Positions 1 to 9,612 of a DNA stretch of 59,823 nt are shown here, in pieces. Source of the DNA: Fischerella thermalis PCC 7521 (GTDB lineage Bacteria; Cyanobacteriota; Cyanobacteriia; Cyanobacteriales; Nostocaceae); the NCBI RefSeq assembly GCF_000317225.1, contig NZ_AJLL01000057.1, positions 1-59,823 of the forward strand. The letters are read 5' to 3'. Position 1 is the stretch's first letter, and every line of letters begins with the position of its first letter. The position numbers and the translations under genes were made by a program. The notes under the pieces are model-generated. The model saw nothing but the letters and a program-made list of their open reading frames with translations. It was not told the origin of the DNA and ran no database searches.

Positions 1-19
1 ATATTATTTACATAACAGG

Positions 20-66
20 AGCCGTTCTAGGCAGATCTAGAACGGCTTGTTCGTTTATTTTTATTA
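20..66 (+). terminator. Rho-independent terminator of an upstream gene
   Basis: A perfect 10-bp stem (AGCCGTTCTA at 20-29 paired with TAGAACGGCT at 38-47) with an 8-nt loop is followed by a T-rich stretch. It would end a plus-strand transcript whose gene lies before the window. The tail is interrupted by C and G, so strength is uncertain. Confidence 0.6.
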
Positions 67-203
67 CAGTGTTACTTTTGGGAAGTATAATCACTCCTAG
101 CGTTGAGTCAGAAATAGGAATGAGTTCTAAGCCAAAAGCTTGAGCTTTTATCTTCAGGTTCTGAAGAGGTGACAAAAAAGTTATAGAGCAGACTGGATAA
201 GAG

Positions 204-981
204 TCATAGCCCGTAGACCTTGCTGAAAATAGGGTAAATCAGTGCTATCAACCGTTGACCATCAGCATAGGTAGATTCGAGATTATACCCCCCAGTCTTA
301 CAATCTTTAAACATCGCTTTAATGCCACTTCGCAACTTAAATGCTGTAATTGCATCTGCAAGACTATCAAGGTTATATTCCCAAAGATTGTAAGCGTTGG
401 TGTGATTGGTTTTCTTGCCGAATATAAGTACCTTTTTTTTGACACAATACAAAGTCAATACCCTTGCTATGTAGCCAGTTTGCCAGTTTTATACTGTGGA
501 ATTCTCTATCCCCCAGTACCAGCATTTGATATTCCTTAAATAACTGTAACAGTGGACGAATTAATTTTTTCTGTTCTCCCAAATTACTACATCCTCTTTT
601 GGGTAACAATAGCCAGTACACAGGTATTGCTCTTTTTTGCTCTATTAAACTGATTACAAATACATTTTGTGAACGCCATTGTGTTCTATCAATGGCAAAT
701 ATCAATCGTTTATTTCCTGCTTTGAAGCTATTTTTTACCCATCTTTTGATGAGGGGAAACCACAGATATGGAATTGACGACTGAGGTAATAGTAAGAATC
801 TTTGAATACTTTGTCGCCGACTTTCAAATCTTATCGGTTGTGGAAATACTGTTGCTAGTTTCTCAATTGTCACAGTTTTATGAAATTGCAATAGCATCAG
901 CAAAATTTCTAGCATCTTGTACTGCGCTGGTGTCCGTACATAATGAGCGCAGTTTTGGTAGAATTTAGGTAACATTATCAT
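204..981 (-). pseudogene. Decayed IS4-type transposase
   Basis: Reading leftward from an ATG at 981, the frame encodes an IS4/DDE transposase N-terminal half. It has a conserved start (MLPKFYQNCAHYVRTPAQYK) and the DDE-core segments FAIDRTQWR and LVLGDREFHS. The frame stops at 373. The C-terminal core (LADAITAFKLRSGIKAMFKD, then GGYNLE) lies in another frame down to about 204. Some 50-60 residues normally present between the halves appear missing, and the usual C-terminal tail is absent. This looks like internal deletion plus frameshift rather than programmed frameshifting, although an A8 run on the coding strand sits near the junction (about 431-438). No convincing terminal inverted repeats were seen. 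The element sits directly upstream of the pseudouridine synthase and probably landed in its promoter region. Confidence 0.8.
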
Positions 982-1107
982 TTGATAGGTCTTGTTGAGA
1001 ATACCTGACCTATCTTTTTTTACCCCAAAACGGTCACACTCCTCTATTTTCTTTGCTTCAGCCGCTTTGTCACAAAATACTTGGGCCCGCTCCGCCCCCT
1101 CAATAAT

Positions 1108-1764
1108 ATGACAAATCATTATCGATATATTTTGTTTTATAAACCCTATGGAGTTTTGTGCCAATTTACTCAAGATACTCCAACTCGTAGCACTTTAAAA
1201 GATTATATTTCGATTCCAGATGTGTATCCGGTGGGTCGTTTGGACTGGGATAGTGAAGGTTTATTGTTGTTGACAAATCACGGACAACTCAAACATCGAC
1301 TCTGTGATCCTCGGTTTGGACATGAGCGAACTTACTGGGTACAGGTGGAACGCATTCCTGATGTTGCGGCTCTAGAAAAATTAGAAACAGGTGTAATAAT
1401 TCAGGATTACCATACTCGACCAGCTAAAGTGAGGCTGTTGTCAGCAGAATCAATTTTACCTGAGCGGGATCCGCCAATTCGATTTCGTAAGAATGTACCG
1501 ACAACATGGCTGGAGATGGTTTTGACAGAGGGAAAAAATCGGCAAGTACGGAGAATGACGGCGGCTGTGGGATTTCCGACTTTACGACTAGTGCGAGTGG
1601 CGATCGCTGACTTACACTTAGATAATCTCAAACCAGGCCAATGGCGTGATTTGACGCCACAGGAAATAAAGTCACTACACAACTTAACTTTTTCAAATCG
1701 CTCCTCAAGAAAACAAAAGGGATTACAAACAAAGGCATTTCCGATGAAACAATTTCACCACTAA
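1108..1764 (+). CDS. RluE/RsuA-family pseudouridine synthase
   Basis: Predicted rRNA pseudouridine synthase, 218 aa, of the RsuA/RluB/RluE group that isomerises a uridine in 16S or 23S rRNA. The catalytic-Asp motif is clear ([16 protein letters not shown], about residues 43-58), as are the conserved GKNRQVRRM and the early [10 protein letters not shown] motif. No S4 domain precedes the catalytic domain, which fits the short RluE type. I chose the ATG at 1108; an in-frame TTG at 1081 would add nine unconserved residues. The basic tail after about residue 190 looks unstructured. The transposase remnant lies immediately upstream, so the native promoter may be displaced. The exact target uridine cannot be told from sequence. 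Confidence 0.88.
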   Translation: MTNHYRYILFYKPYGVLCQFTQDTPTRSTLKDYISIPDVYPVGRLDWDSEGLLLLTNHGQLKHRLCDPRFGHERTYWVQVERIPDVAALEKLETGVIIQDYHTRPAKVRLLSAESILPERDPPIRFRKNVPTTWLEMVLTEGKNRQVRRMTAAVGFPTLRLVRVAIADLHLDNLKPGQWRDLTPQEIKSLHNLTFSNRSSRKQKGLQTKAFPMKQFHH

Positions 1765-1925
1765 CTTATGAAAAAAACTTTTTCCTGTTAAGAGTTCCCT
1801 GTATTCTTCTTAATATAAGTTTTTATTAGATTTTTTTCACAGAAATTACGCTATAAGCAGTATAATACTCTTTTCTTTTTGACCTCCTTAGTTAACATCA
1901 GCGCTTGGGTGCAAGCTTAAGTTCT

Positions 1926-3605
1926 ATGAGCCTTAATCAGCCATCTAGCTGGCATCACGCTTGCCAACAACAAAATGATATGGTTTCTGCAACACCTGTA
2001 CGCTTGGAACTTGTACCAGAAAGAGCCTCCGAAGTCGAAAATTGCACAGCAGAATCCTGGCGTCGTACCCAAGAAGAACTGTTATGGTATCGCAAATTGT
2101 ATGAAAATACACCTTGTGTGTACTTAACAATCAATAAAAATGGAGTAATATTATCTGTCAATAAATTTGGTGCTACTAGTCTTGGCTATTCTCCAGAAGA
2201 ATTGGTACAACAGTCTATTCTGAATTTATTTGTTCAATCAGAACAGCACAGGCTATCTCATGCATTGAGAAAGCTATTTGAGGATGCACGAGAAAACGAA
2301 ATTGTCAATCTTGAACTGCGCTTAAACTGCCCTACCAGTCAAATGAAATGGGTAAAAGTAGTGGTAAGGGTACTGCATCCTGAAAAGGAAAATCCATTGA
2401 TTTCAATGGTTTTTGAAGACATAACTGCTCATAAGCTTTCGGAAGATGCCTTGCGAGAAAGTGAACAGCGCTTTCACACTATGGCCAATACTGCACCTGT
2501 GATGTTGTGGATGGCTGACTCCAAAGGATTGTGTAATTTTTTTAACCAGTTATGGTTAGAATTTACTGGACGTAATCAGGAACAAGAGCAAGGTTTGGGT
2601 TGGCTGGAAGGAATACATCCCGAAGATAAAAATTTCTGTACACAAACCTACGAAACCGCCTTCAATATACGTACGAAGTTTCAAATAGAATATCGCTTCA
2701 AGCGTGCTGATGGAGAATATCGTTGGATTTTAAATACTGGCGTCCCTCGATTTACTCCCAGTGGAAACTTTGCTGGTTATATTGGTTCAGCTATAGATAT
2801 CACTGAGCGAAAATTAGCGGAAGTTGCTCTTAAAGAAAGCCAAAAAGCGACACAAGCACAATTAGAAGAATTAGAAAATCTCAATCGCCTCAAAGATGAA
2901 TTTCTCAGTACGGTTTCTCATGAACTACGCACACCACTCACCAACATGAAAATGGCGATACAAATGCTAGGAATTGCACTTAATCAAGAGCAAAACTTGC
3001 TCTTAGAAATGGCAAAACCCCATGCACAAAGATCAAAAGTGGCTCGTTATTTCCAAATTTTAAATAATGAATGTGATCGAGAAATCAATCTAATTAATAA
3101 CTTTTTAGATTTACAGCGTCTGGATACAACTGCCAAACCTCTAGTATTAGAAACTATTCAAGTACAAGAATGGTTAGAAAGAGTAGTGGAATTATTTCAA
3201 GCACGCAACCGCAACAGTTCTTTACACAATTTACAGCTGAGGATAGCTGATAATCTTCCCAGTTTCATTTGCGATCAATTTAGCTTGGAGCGTATTTTAA
3301 TAGAACTGTTGACAAATGCTTGTAAATTTAGTCCTCCAGGTGCAGAAATTATTATTACTGCTCAGTCAAAAGCTAATTTCATGCAAATTCAAGTCAGTAA
3401 TGATGGTGCAGAAATCCCTATATCTGAATTGCCACGCATTTTTGAAAAATTCTACCGTATTCCCAGCAACGATCCTTGGAAACAGGGAGGTACAGGATTA
3501 GGGTTAGCATTGGTACAAAAGCTTATCAAATACATGGGGGGAACTATTAAAGTAGAAAGTGGGTCAAATCTTACTTGTTTTACTATTCAACTTCCATTGG
3601 TATAA
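1926..3605 (+). CDS. Double-PAS sensor histidine kinase
   Basis: Soluble sensor histidine kinase of 559 aa. Two PAS domains (about residues 45-160 and 180-300, the second with a PAC motif ending GYIGSAIDITERK) feed a dimerisation/phosphoacceptor domain with FLSTVSHELRTPL (His about 332). The HATPase domain keeps its N box (ELLTNACKFSPPG) and glycine box (GGTGLGLALVQKL). The segment after the H box is longer than usual (about 25 extra residues), as in several cyanobacterial kinases. No membrane segment or receiver domain is visible, so the signal is probably cytoplasmic, and the partner regulator is not adjacent. The start is the ATG at 1926; a TTG at 1905 is in frame and possible. Confidence 0.9.
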   Translation: MSLNQPSSWHHACQQQNDMVSATPVRLELVPERASEVENCTAESWRRTQEELLWYRKLYENTPCVYLTINKNGVILSVNKFGATSLGYSPEELVQQSILNLFVQSEQHRLSHALRKLFEDARENEIVNLELRLNCPTSQMKWVKVVVRVLHPEKENPLISMVFEDITAHKLSEDALRESEQRFHTMANTAPVMLWMADSKGLCNFFNQLWLEFTGRNQEQEQGLGWLEGIHPEDKNFCTQTYETAFNIRTKFQIEYRFKRADGEYRWILNTGVPRFTPSGNFAGYIGSAIDITERKLAEVALKESQKATQAQLEELENLNRLKDEFLSTVSHELRTPLTNMKMAIQMLGIALNQEQNLLLEMAKPHAQRSKVARYFQILNNECDREINLINNFLDLQRLDTTAKPLVLETIQVQEWLERVVELFQARNRNSSLHNLQLRIADNLPSFICDQFSLERILIELLTNACKFSPPGAEIIITAQSKANFMQIQVSNDGAEIPISELPRIFEKFYRIPSNDPWKQGGTGLGLALVQKLIKYMGGTIKVESGSNLTCFTIQLPLV

Positions 3606-3923
3606 AACCTCGGGCATGGGGCATAGGACAATATCAGTATCTAAATTACCAATTACCCATTACCCATTACTTATTACCAAATTTAAAGAAATGTGTTGTA
3701 ATATGCTGCTTAAGATTATTTTAATGGCAAGTTATTGTGAGGAGTCAACTTGCCGAGATATCAAAATGTTTGGCTAAGATGCGTAAAAATTAAGACTGCC
3801 ACAAAAACTCACATGTAAAACTACAATCATTTGTAGGTCTACTATAGGCAGGGGCTGCCGATTGTGGCACTTTGAGCGTAGTAGCCACAAGCACCTTGGA
3901 GCGGGAATTAAGGAACTTCCACA
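3606..3923. other. Intergenic region with heptamer repeats
   Basis: This 318-bp stretch has no credible gene. It holds a short tandem repeat of the ATTACCC/ATTACCA type at about 3645-3679 and AT-rich DNA that probably contains the promoter of the downstream phosphatase. Two overlapping minus-strand open frames reaching into it are shadows of the phosphatase N-terminus. Confidence 0.6.
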
Positions 3924-5969
3924 ATGCTGATTTGCCCTCAGTGTAAATTTGAAAACCCCATTTCCAACAAATTCTGTCAAAAATGTGGGGCGTCCCTGAC
4001 CCACAAGTTCTGTCCACAATGTGATACCCAAGTGCCTGTGGATGCACAACAGTGTCATAACTGCGGTGCTGAATGTGGCAGAGTTTGGTGGGCAATTATT
4101 ACCAAGGTAGGAGATTTAGAAGTAACAGAAAGAGATTTTAATGAATCAGAGAAGGAGATAGGCGGTAGCGAGGAGAGTGGGAGTGACTCCACATCACCAC
4201 CTCAGGTAGTCTCTGTTTCTGCTTCTACCTTATCTCTTCTGCCAGAATATCCCTACTTAGACCAGCAAAAGCGCTATCAGCTGCTAGAACCATTACCAAA
4301 CTTGGGAGACGTAGCGCCTCATACTCAAGTGTATGTGAGAGTTTTAGATTGTCTGCCTTACCAGGTTTCTCCTTTGGAAGCAATGATTGCTAACCAGTAT
4401 CAGGGACTAGTAACGCCTGCGATGGAGGCTAGTGGTGTTCCTGTTTCTGCTAAAGCATATGTTGCTTTAGCAGCTTATACTCATCAAGGTATACCGCCTA
4501 TTCACGATGCATGGCAGAACGAAAACATACAGGTAGTACTCATTGAAGACCGTTCTGATTGGAAGTACTTGCTAGATTTATGGCGCGATGAGTCAACCAG
4601 TTGTCTACAAATGATCAACTGCTTCTATCAGATGACACAACTTTGGGCGCTGCTAGAACCCCTAAATTGTTGTCACAGTCTTTTGGATTTATCGAATCTG
4701 CGGTTAGATGAAGACCAAGCAGTAGCGTTACAAATGTTATATGGGCCAACGTTTCAGCAAAGCAGTACTAGCAACATGCTGACTCATGAAGAAAATAACA
4801 CACCTGAACAAATTGAAAATGTCTTAAATATTCAAGCTTTGGCCCAAGTTTGGCACAAGCTTTTTAGAGAGTCTCAGCGTACACAATTTGGTTCTTTGTT
4901 ACAACTTTTGACAGATTTGGAAGCAGGTAAGATTGATAATTTGTTACATTTACAGTCTGGTTTGCAGGCGATCGCTACAGAATTGCAACCAACCTCCAGT
5001 TTCGATGACTCAGATGTGACTGCAACAGTCGATTTAGCTACCAATTCACCGACAATTTTGCAATTAGGTGAGCCGCAAGAAGACAATGTCTCAAAAAATG
5101 ATGATATGCCGACGGTAGTCCTACCAATGCAGCTAATCAGCTTAGAACACGCCGGACTTACCGATGTTGGGCGTCAACGACATCATAACGAAGACTACTT
5201 TGGTATTGATAGCAAAATAACTAGGCTGGAATTGCCCACTAGCCGCAATGTCCAAGCCCGTGCTTTGTATATTCTTTGTGATGGTATGGGTGGACATGCT
5301 GGTGGGGAAGTAGCCAGTGCCTTGGCTGTAAACACCGTGCAACAATACTTTCAAACTCATTGGGTCGATAATAAATTACCTACAGAAGAACAAATCCGTG
5401 AAGCAGTAGGACAAGCAAACCAAGCAATTTACAAAATTAATCAACAAGATGCCCGATCTGGTGTTGGGCGTATGGGTACGACTTTGGTGATGCTGTTAAT
5501 TCAAGATACTCAAGCAGCCGTAGCCCATGTAGGTGATAGTCGGCTTTATCGTCTGACTCGCAAGGGGGGCTTAGAACAAATAACAGTAGATCATGAAGTT
5601 GGTCAACGAGAAATCTCGCGAGGAGTAGAGCCTAGTGTGGCATATACCCGACCAGATGCATACCAACTCACACAAGCCCTTGGTCCCCGTGATGAACACT
5701 CAATTTCTGCCGATGTGCAATTTTTGGATATTGCGGAAGATACCCTGTTTATCTTAGCATCAGACGGTTTATCAGATAATGATCTACTAGAAACTCGCTA
5801 TTCAACTCATTTACTTCCCCTGCTAGGTTCCGGTGCTAACCTGGAAACTGGCGTCAGGGATTTAATTGATTTGGCAAACGATTACAATGGTCATGACAAC
5901 ATCACCATTGTATTGATTAGGGCAAAAGTACGCCCAAATTTAGATAGTCAAAATATGGTTAATGGTTAG
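3924..5969 (+). CDS. Zinc-ribbon/pseudokinase/PP2C Ser-Thr phosphatase
   Basis: Predicted PPM/PP2C protein phosphatase, 681 aa. Residues 4-52 form a double zinc ribbon (CPQC...CQKC...CPQC...CHNC). Residues about 110-275 look like a Ser/Thr kinase fold with no HRD, no DFG and no glycine loop (the C-lobe reads CCHSLLDLSNLRLDED where HRDLKPENLLLD would be expected), so I read them as a pseudokinase. The C-terminal 270 residues are a complete PP2C domain with all metal-binding motifs: RHHNEDYFG (about 417), CDGMGGHAGGE (about 450), ASDGLSDN (about 611) and GHDNITIVL (about 656). It lies 116 bp before an FHA-kinase gene on the same strand, which suggests a matched kinase/phosphatase pair. PP2C function is firm; the pseudokinase call is inference. 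Confidence 0.88.
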   Translation: MLICPQCKFENPISNKFCQKCGASLTHKFCPQCDTQVPVDAQQCHNCGAECGRVWWAIITKVGDLEVTERDFNESEKEIGGSEESGSDSTSPPQVVSVSASTLSLLPEYPYLDQQKRYQLLEPLPNLGDVAPHTQVYVRVLDCLPYQVSPLEAMIANQYQGLVTPAMEASGVPVSAKAYVALAAYTHQGIPPIHDAWQNENIQVVLIEDRSDWKYLLDLWRDESTSCLQMINCFYQMTQLWALLEPLNCCHSLLDLSNLRLDEDQAVALQMLYGPTFQQSSTSNMLTHEENNTPEQIENVLNIQALAQVWHKLFRESQRTQFGSLLQLLTDLEAGKIDNLLHLQSGLQAIATELQPTSSFDDSDVTATVDLATNSPTILQLGEPQEDNVSKNDDMPTVVLPMQLISLEHAGLTDVGRQRHHNEDYFGIDSKITRLELPTSRNVQARALYILCDGMGGHAGGEVASALAVNTVQQYFQTHWVDNKLPTEEQIREAVGQANQAIYKINQQDARSGVGRMGTTLVMLLIQDTQAAVAHVGDSRLYRLTRKGGLEQITVDHEVGQREISRGVEPSVAYTRPDAYQLTQALGPRDEHSISADVQFLDIAEDTLFILASDGLSDNDLLETRYSTHLLPLLGSGANLETGVRDLIDLANDYNGHDNITIVLIRAKVRPNLDSQNMVNG

Positions 5970-5985
5970 TGGATGTTTGTTCTTT

Positions 5986-6061
5986 GGTGTTTGTTGTTTG
6001 GAGAACCTACCAACAATCAACTACCAACTACCAACAATCGACAATCAACAACCAACAATTC
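5986..6061. repeat. Tandem heptamer repeat (CAACCAA/TACCAAC type)
   Basis: Degenerate tandem units of ACCAACA and CTACCAA, preceded by GTTGTTTG units of opposite sense, fill most of the gap between phosphatase and kinase. They could fold into a weak hairpin in the intercistronic RNA. Confidence 0.65.
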
Positions 6062-6085
6062 CCATTCCCTTAGTTACTTTGTAAT

Positions 6086-7300
6086 GTGGTTATTCTGACC
6101 CTGTTAGAACCGCAACAAAAAACGCCCCTCCAGGAGTGGCATTTTGAAAACGAGTCCGTGATTCGGATTGGTCGTTCGGCGGATAATCATGTTGTTTTAA
6201 CCGATACTCTTGTATCGCGACACCATCTTGAACTCAGACAAATCAGTTCTGGTTATGATGGCGGTTCCTGGCAGGTGATTAGTAAAGGTACGAATGGTAC
6301 TTTTGTTAATGGTGTGCTGGTAACTCAAAGTCCTGTACCAAATGATTCGCTGTTGCAATTGGCGCGGGGAGGGCCAATCCTCAAGTTTCACATCCAGCAG
6401 ACAAGGGTGCAAAACAGACCTACACACTCGCTTAGTAATTGTACCCACGAAGGAAACTCCCCCAACAATCTGTTTTGTATCCATTGTGGTCAACCGCTGA
6501 CTGTCCTCAAAACCATTCGCGATTATCACGTTTTGCGGACACTGGGACAGGGAGGTATGGGTACAACTTATCTAGCCTGGGATGAAACTGGAAAAATCAG
6601 CGGACAGCCTCAGCTTTTGGTGTTAAAGCAAATGAATGCTGACATGGCAAAAATTGCTAAGGCCCGTGAGCTATTTGAAAGAGAGGCCAACACTCTCAAA
6701 TCTCTTCACCATCCAGGCATTCCCAAATATTATGATTTTTTTGAGGAAGGAGGAAAAAGATATCTGGCGATGGAATTAGTTCATGGCCAGGATTTAGAAA
6801 AATTGATTTTATACAAAGGTCCTGTGACTCCATCTCAGGCGATCACTTGGATGATCCAAACCTGCGACATCTTAGACTATTTGCATAGCCAAGAACCTCC
6901 GCTAATTCACCGCGATATAAAACCTGCAAATTTGATGGTGCGGAATTCAAATAATGGCATAGTTGTGTTAGATTTTGGCGCAGTGAAAGAAATTGTTGGT
7001 ACTGCACCAGGTACTCGAATTGGTGCAGAAGGTTATTGCGCCCCTGAACAGGAACGGGGACAACCTCTCACCCAATCTGATTTATATGCCATTGGTCCAA
7101 CACTCATCTATCTGCTCAGTGGTGAAAATCCTTTCAAGTTTTACCGTCAGCAAGGGCGAAGCTTTCGGTTTGATTTGACAAAAGTCCCCACTATTACCCC
7201 TAAACTGGCAGAAGTAATTAATCGTGTTACACAACCATTGCCACGCGATCGCTACCAAACAGCTAGGGACTTAGCTCTAGCCTTGGCTGCTTGTGAATAG
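6086..7300 (+). CDS. FHA-domain Ser/Thr protein kinase
   Basis: Hanks-type kinase of 404 aa. An N-terminal FHA phosphothreonine-binding domain (about residues 22-95; IGRSADNHVVL, SRHHLEL, NGTFVNG) is followed by a partial zinc ribbon (one Cys, then CIHCG at about 131-135). The kinase domain runs from about 148 to 400, with LGQGGMGTTY, the catalytic Lys in LVLKQM, HRDIKPAN (about 275), DFG (about 297) and CAPEQERGQ in the activation loop. All catalytic residues are present, so it should be active. The start is a GTG at 6086, because the overlapping ATG at 6084 hits a stop after four codons. It follows the PP2C gene on the same strand, and both carry zinc ribbons, so they may act on shared substrates. 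Confidence 0.9.
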   Translation: MVILTLLEPQQKTPLQEWHFENESVIRIGRSADNHVVLTDTLVSRHHLELRQISSGYDGGSWQVISKGTNGTFVNGVLVTQSPVPNDSLLQLARGGPILKFHIQQTRVQNRPTHSLSNCTHEGNSPNNLFCIHCGQPLTVLKTIRDYHVLRTLGQGGMGTTYLAWDETGKISGQPQLLVLKQMNADMAKIAKARELFEREANTLKSLHHPGIPKYYDFFEEGGKRYLAMELVHGQDLEKLILYKGPVTPSQAITWMIQTCDILDYLHSQEPPLIHRDIKPANLMVRNSNNGIVVLDFGAVKEIVGTAPGTRIGAEGYCAPEQERGQPLTQSDLYAIGPTLIYLLSGENPFKFYRQQGRSFRFDLTKVPTITPKLAEVINRVTQPLPRDRYQTARDLALALAACE

Positions 7301-7364
7301 TAAAGAGTAGGTTGTTGATTGTTGATAGTTAGTTGTTATTCCCAACAACAAACAACTCTCGTGC

Positions 7365-7583
7365 TTACTCTTCGTCCCAAGCCTCTACTGCTAATAAATC
7401 ACTAACAGGGTCTTGCATATTAAATCCAAAATCCAATAATTCTTTTTTCCAATACTGCCATTCATTACCGAACAGCAGAGCGATTTTCCAGATACTATCA
7501 GTTGGCTTGATAATGTTTGAGTCTACGAGTGATTGCACATTACGCTGCAATTTCACCATTGGGTGAATTACTTGCTGAATCAT
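7365..7583 (-). CDS. DUF4327-like small protein
   Basis: Small protein of 72 aa convergent with the kinase. Residues 15-72 resemble the cyanobacterial DUF4327 family by pattern: an N-terminal helix (VQSLVDSNII), a central W followed by KKELLDFGF, and an acidic C-terminus (DLLAVEAWDEE) matching the family's D-L-x(3)-E-W-[DE] ending. The function of the family is unknown. The 64-bp gap to the kinase holds inverted GTTGTT/AACAAC units. The assignment is from memory of the family pattern and needs a profile search. Confidence 0.65.
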   Translation of the reverse strand: MIQQVIHPMVKLQRNVQSLVDSNIIKPTDSIWKIALLFGNEWQYWKKELLDFGFNMQDPVSDLLAVEAWDEE

Positions 7584-8359
7584 AACCTCGATTGAATTTC
7601 AATTCAGATTTGGTTTGGTAAATGCTTAGTCAAAACCGCTTTCCATTTCGGAGCCATTGTCTATCCGTAGAGTTTAGTACTTTGGTAAAGCTAGTCTTAG
7701 CTTCTTCAATATATCATAACTAACTCTACTGAGTTGCTAGCAAATTCGGTTTTGTACGGTAATCACCACTAAAAAAGTTTAATTGTGACTACCAACCTTT
7801 GCAGACACTTATATCAATAAACTCCACTTCTTCCCAGCATAGATAATATAGCAGGGAAACAATAGTACGATCTTATTCGTTTTTTCATCAACATGTGTGC
7901 ATTATTTGACAAACCCATTGAAACAAGGGCTTAACGGTAGATTTTTGAGTAACAGCAAAATTTACAGGATTGAGACATCTACCATTTCCAGGAAATTGTT
8001 ATATAGAATATCGTAATCCTTTGGAGTTGGAGAATGTAAATTTCAATTTTTATAAAAATTTAATGTTTTTCTTAGAAACCAAATCAAAAGAAAACAGAAA
8101 ATTAAGTAGCCGTAATGAACTATGTACACCAAAAGGGATGAAAATTCTTTGTGTCTTGGAGTCTTAGTGGTTCAGGAAGATTTTTTCATCCCAAAGGCGT
8201 ACTCTAGCTTGAAAATAAGGCAACTATGCTGAGGGCAGTCTCGATGAAAAAATTTCACACTCATGCATAAAAAACCTCTCTAGGCATCTACGCCAGTCGC
8301 TTATAGGGAACCCCCTGCGTAAGAGTCGCTGACTCACCATCTGCCTTCTGCCTTATTTT
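7584..8359. other. Intergenic region without a supported gene
   Basis: These 776 bp separate two minus-strand genes. An open frame at 7970-8167 (65 codons) has no Shine-Dalgarno, AT-driven composition and no recognisable family, so I do not call it. The first 100-200 bp should hold the promoter of the DUF4327-like gene. The end (about 8330-8360) contains a CTGCCTTCTGCCTT repeat directly beyond the epimerase stop codon. Confidence 0.5.
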
Positions 8360-9307
8360 TTAATAAAATGATTGTATCCATTGCCATTCTTGTTTTAAGC
8401 CGTCATATAGAGAAACTTGTGGCTGATATCCTAAAACCTTTCGTGCTTTTGACACATCTGCCGCAGTATGACGGGCATCTCCCATTGCTTTTTCTACATG
8501 GTTCTTCTTGATGGGATGTCCAACTATTTCTTCCATTGTCTGCAAAACTTCTGCTAAAACCACTCTACTACCACCGCCAATATTAAATATCTCCCCTACA
8601 GCTTCTAGTACGGTAGCGGCAGCTAAATTAGCTGCAACAGCATCACTGACAAAAGTAAAGTCTCGGGTTTGCTGTCCATCTCCGTAAATGGGAATTGCTT
8701 GATCTGTTAAAACTGCTTTAAAAAACTTATGAAACGCCATGTCAGGGCGCTGTCTCGGGCCATAAACAGTGAAATAGCGCAAAGATACAAATGGCACACC
8801 AAAATTTTTGTGATAAAGTCCACATAAACGCTCAGCTGCAAGCTTGGTAATTCCGTAAGGGGAAACAGGCTTGGGACAAATTTCTTCATGGGTAGGTAAA
8901 GTTTCAGCATCACCATAGACACTGGAAGTAGAAGCGAATACCAATCTTTTGAGAGAGGGAGTATCTTTTGCTGCTTCTAATAAAACTTGAGTACTGTTAA
9001 TATTTCTTTCAGTGTAGGCACGAAACCCTTCTCCCCAACTAGTCCTTACTCCCGCCTGCGCTGCCTGATGATAAATTACATCAACATTTTTTAGAAGTGT
9101 TTTCCAGTCTAGAAACTGAATATTTCCTTCTACTAATGTAAAGCGGGGATGATTTTGCAAATGTGCAATATTCTTACGCTTGATTGTGGGGTTATAGTAA
9201 TCATTAAATTCATCAATGCCGATTACCTCTTCTCCTCTTTTCAACAATGCTTCTACAAGATGAGAGCCAATAAAACCTGCTGCTCCGGTAACTATACTTT
9301 TAGCCAT
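8360..9307 (-). CDS. NAD-dependent sugar-nucleotide epimerase/dehydratase
   Basis: Short-chain dehydrogenase of the extended type, 315 aa. The Rossmann motif GAAGFIGSHLVEAL is at residues 8-21, and the Ser/Thr plus YxxxK catalytic set is visible (STSSVYG, then YGITK at about 151). RYFTVYGPRQRPDMAF is typical of the UDP-glucose/UDP-glucuronate 4-epimerase branch. It probably interconverts a UDP-hexose or uronate for exopolysaccharide or cell-wall glycan, but substrate cannot be fixed. It stands alone, with 776 and 300 bp of flanking noncoding DNA. The start is the ATG at 9307; length fits the family. Confidence 0.88.
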   Translation of the reverse strand: MAKSIVTGAAGFIGSHLVEALLKRGEEVIGIDEFNDYYNPTIKRKNIAHLQNHPRFTLVEGNIQFLDWKTLLKNVDVIYHQAAQAGVRTSWGEGFRAYTERNINSTQVLLEAAKDTPSLKRLVFASTSSVYGDAETLPTHEEICPKPVSPYGITKLAAERLCGLYHKNFGVPFVSLRYFTVYGPRQRPDMAFHKFFKAVLTDQAIPIYGDGQQTRDFTFVSDAVAANLAAATVLEAVGEIFNIGGGSRVVLAEVLQTMEEIVGHPIKKNHVEKAMGDARHTAADVSKARKVLGYQPQVSLYDGLKQEWQWIQSFY

Positions 9308-9612
9308 AGTGTCCTATTTTTGGATATTTTTTAACTGGATATTCACAGGTTAATGCTTATAAGGTATTAACTGCCATTACTTAATTACTTATATTAAATA
9401 TTACTTTGTTGTCTTCCTCTACCTTTTAGCCTCTGGCTTAAAAGTCACCTTACCCCGGCTACGCCACCCCTCTGGTGGACCCGCACAGAAGGGAACTCAG
9501 GGCCCCACTCACCCAAGGGAGTGGGGATTACGGGTGTTGTGAGGTTTTTTATGCTTGGTGGTGAAATCTTTTCATCGGGACTGTCTGTGTCTGCCTTTGT
9601 TTGGTCAAGACT
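9308..9612. other. Intergenic region with a palindromic GC-rich repeat
   Basis: These 305 bp hold a GC-rich repeat (about 9490-9535) with CCCCACTC at 9503-9510 pairing with GAGTGGGG at 9519-9526. It is a diverged member of the family found inside menC (51235-51315) and at 58768-58859. No gene is seen. Confidence 0.6.

Noticed and set aside
431-438. Programmed frameshifting at the A8 run in the transposase
   Set aside because: A conserved segment is missing between the two frames and the C-terminus is truncated, so decay explains the structure better.
3774-4095. Two minus-strand open frames over the start of the phosphatase gene
   Set aside because: They are antisense to the zinc-ribbon coding region, whose Cys pattern shows the plus strand is the coding one.
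7970-8167. 65-codon plus-strand open frame
   Set aside because: No ribosome-binding site, no family resemblance and AT-driven composition in a gap between minus-strand genes.
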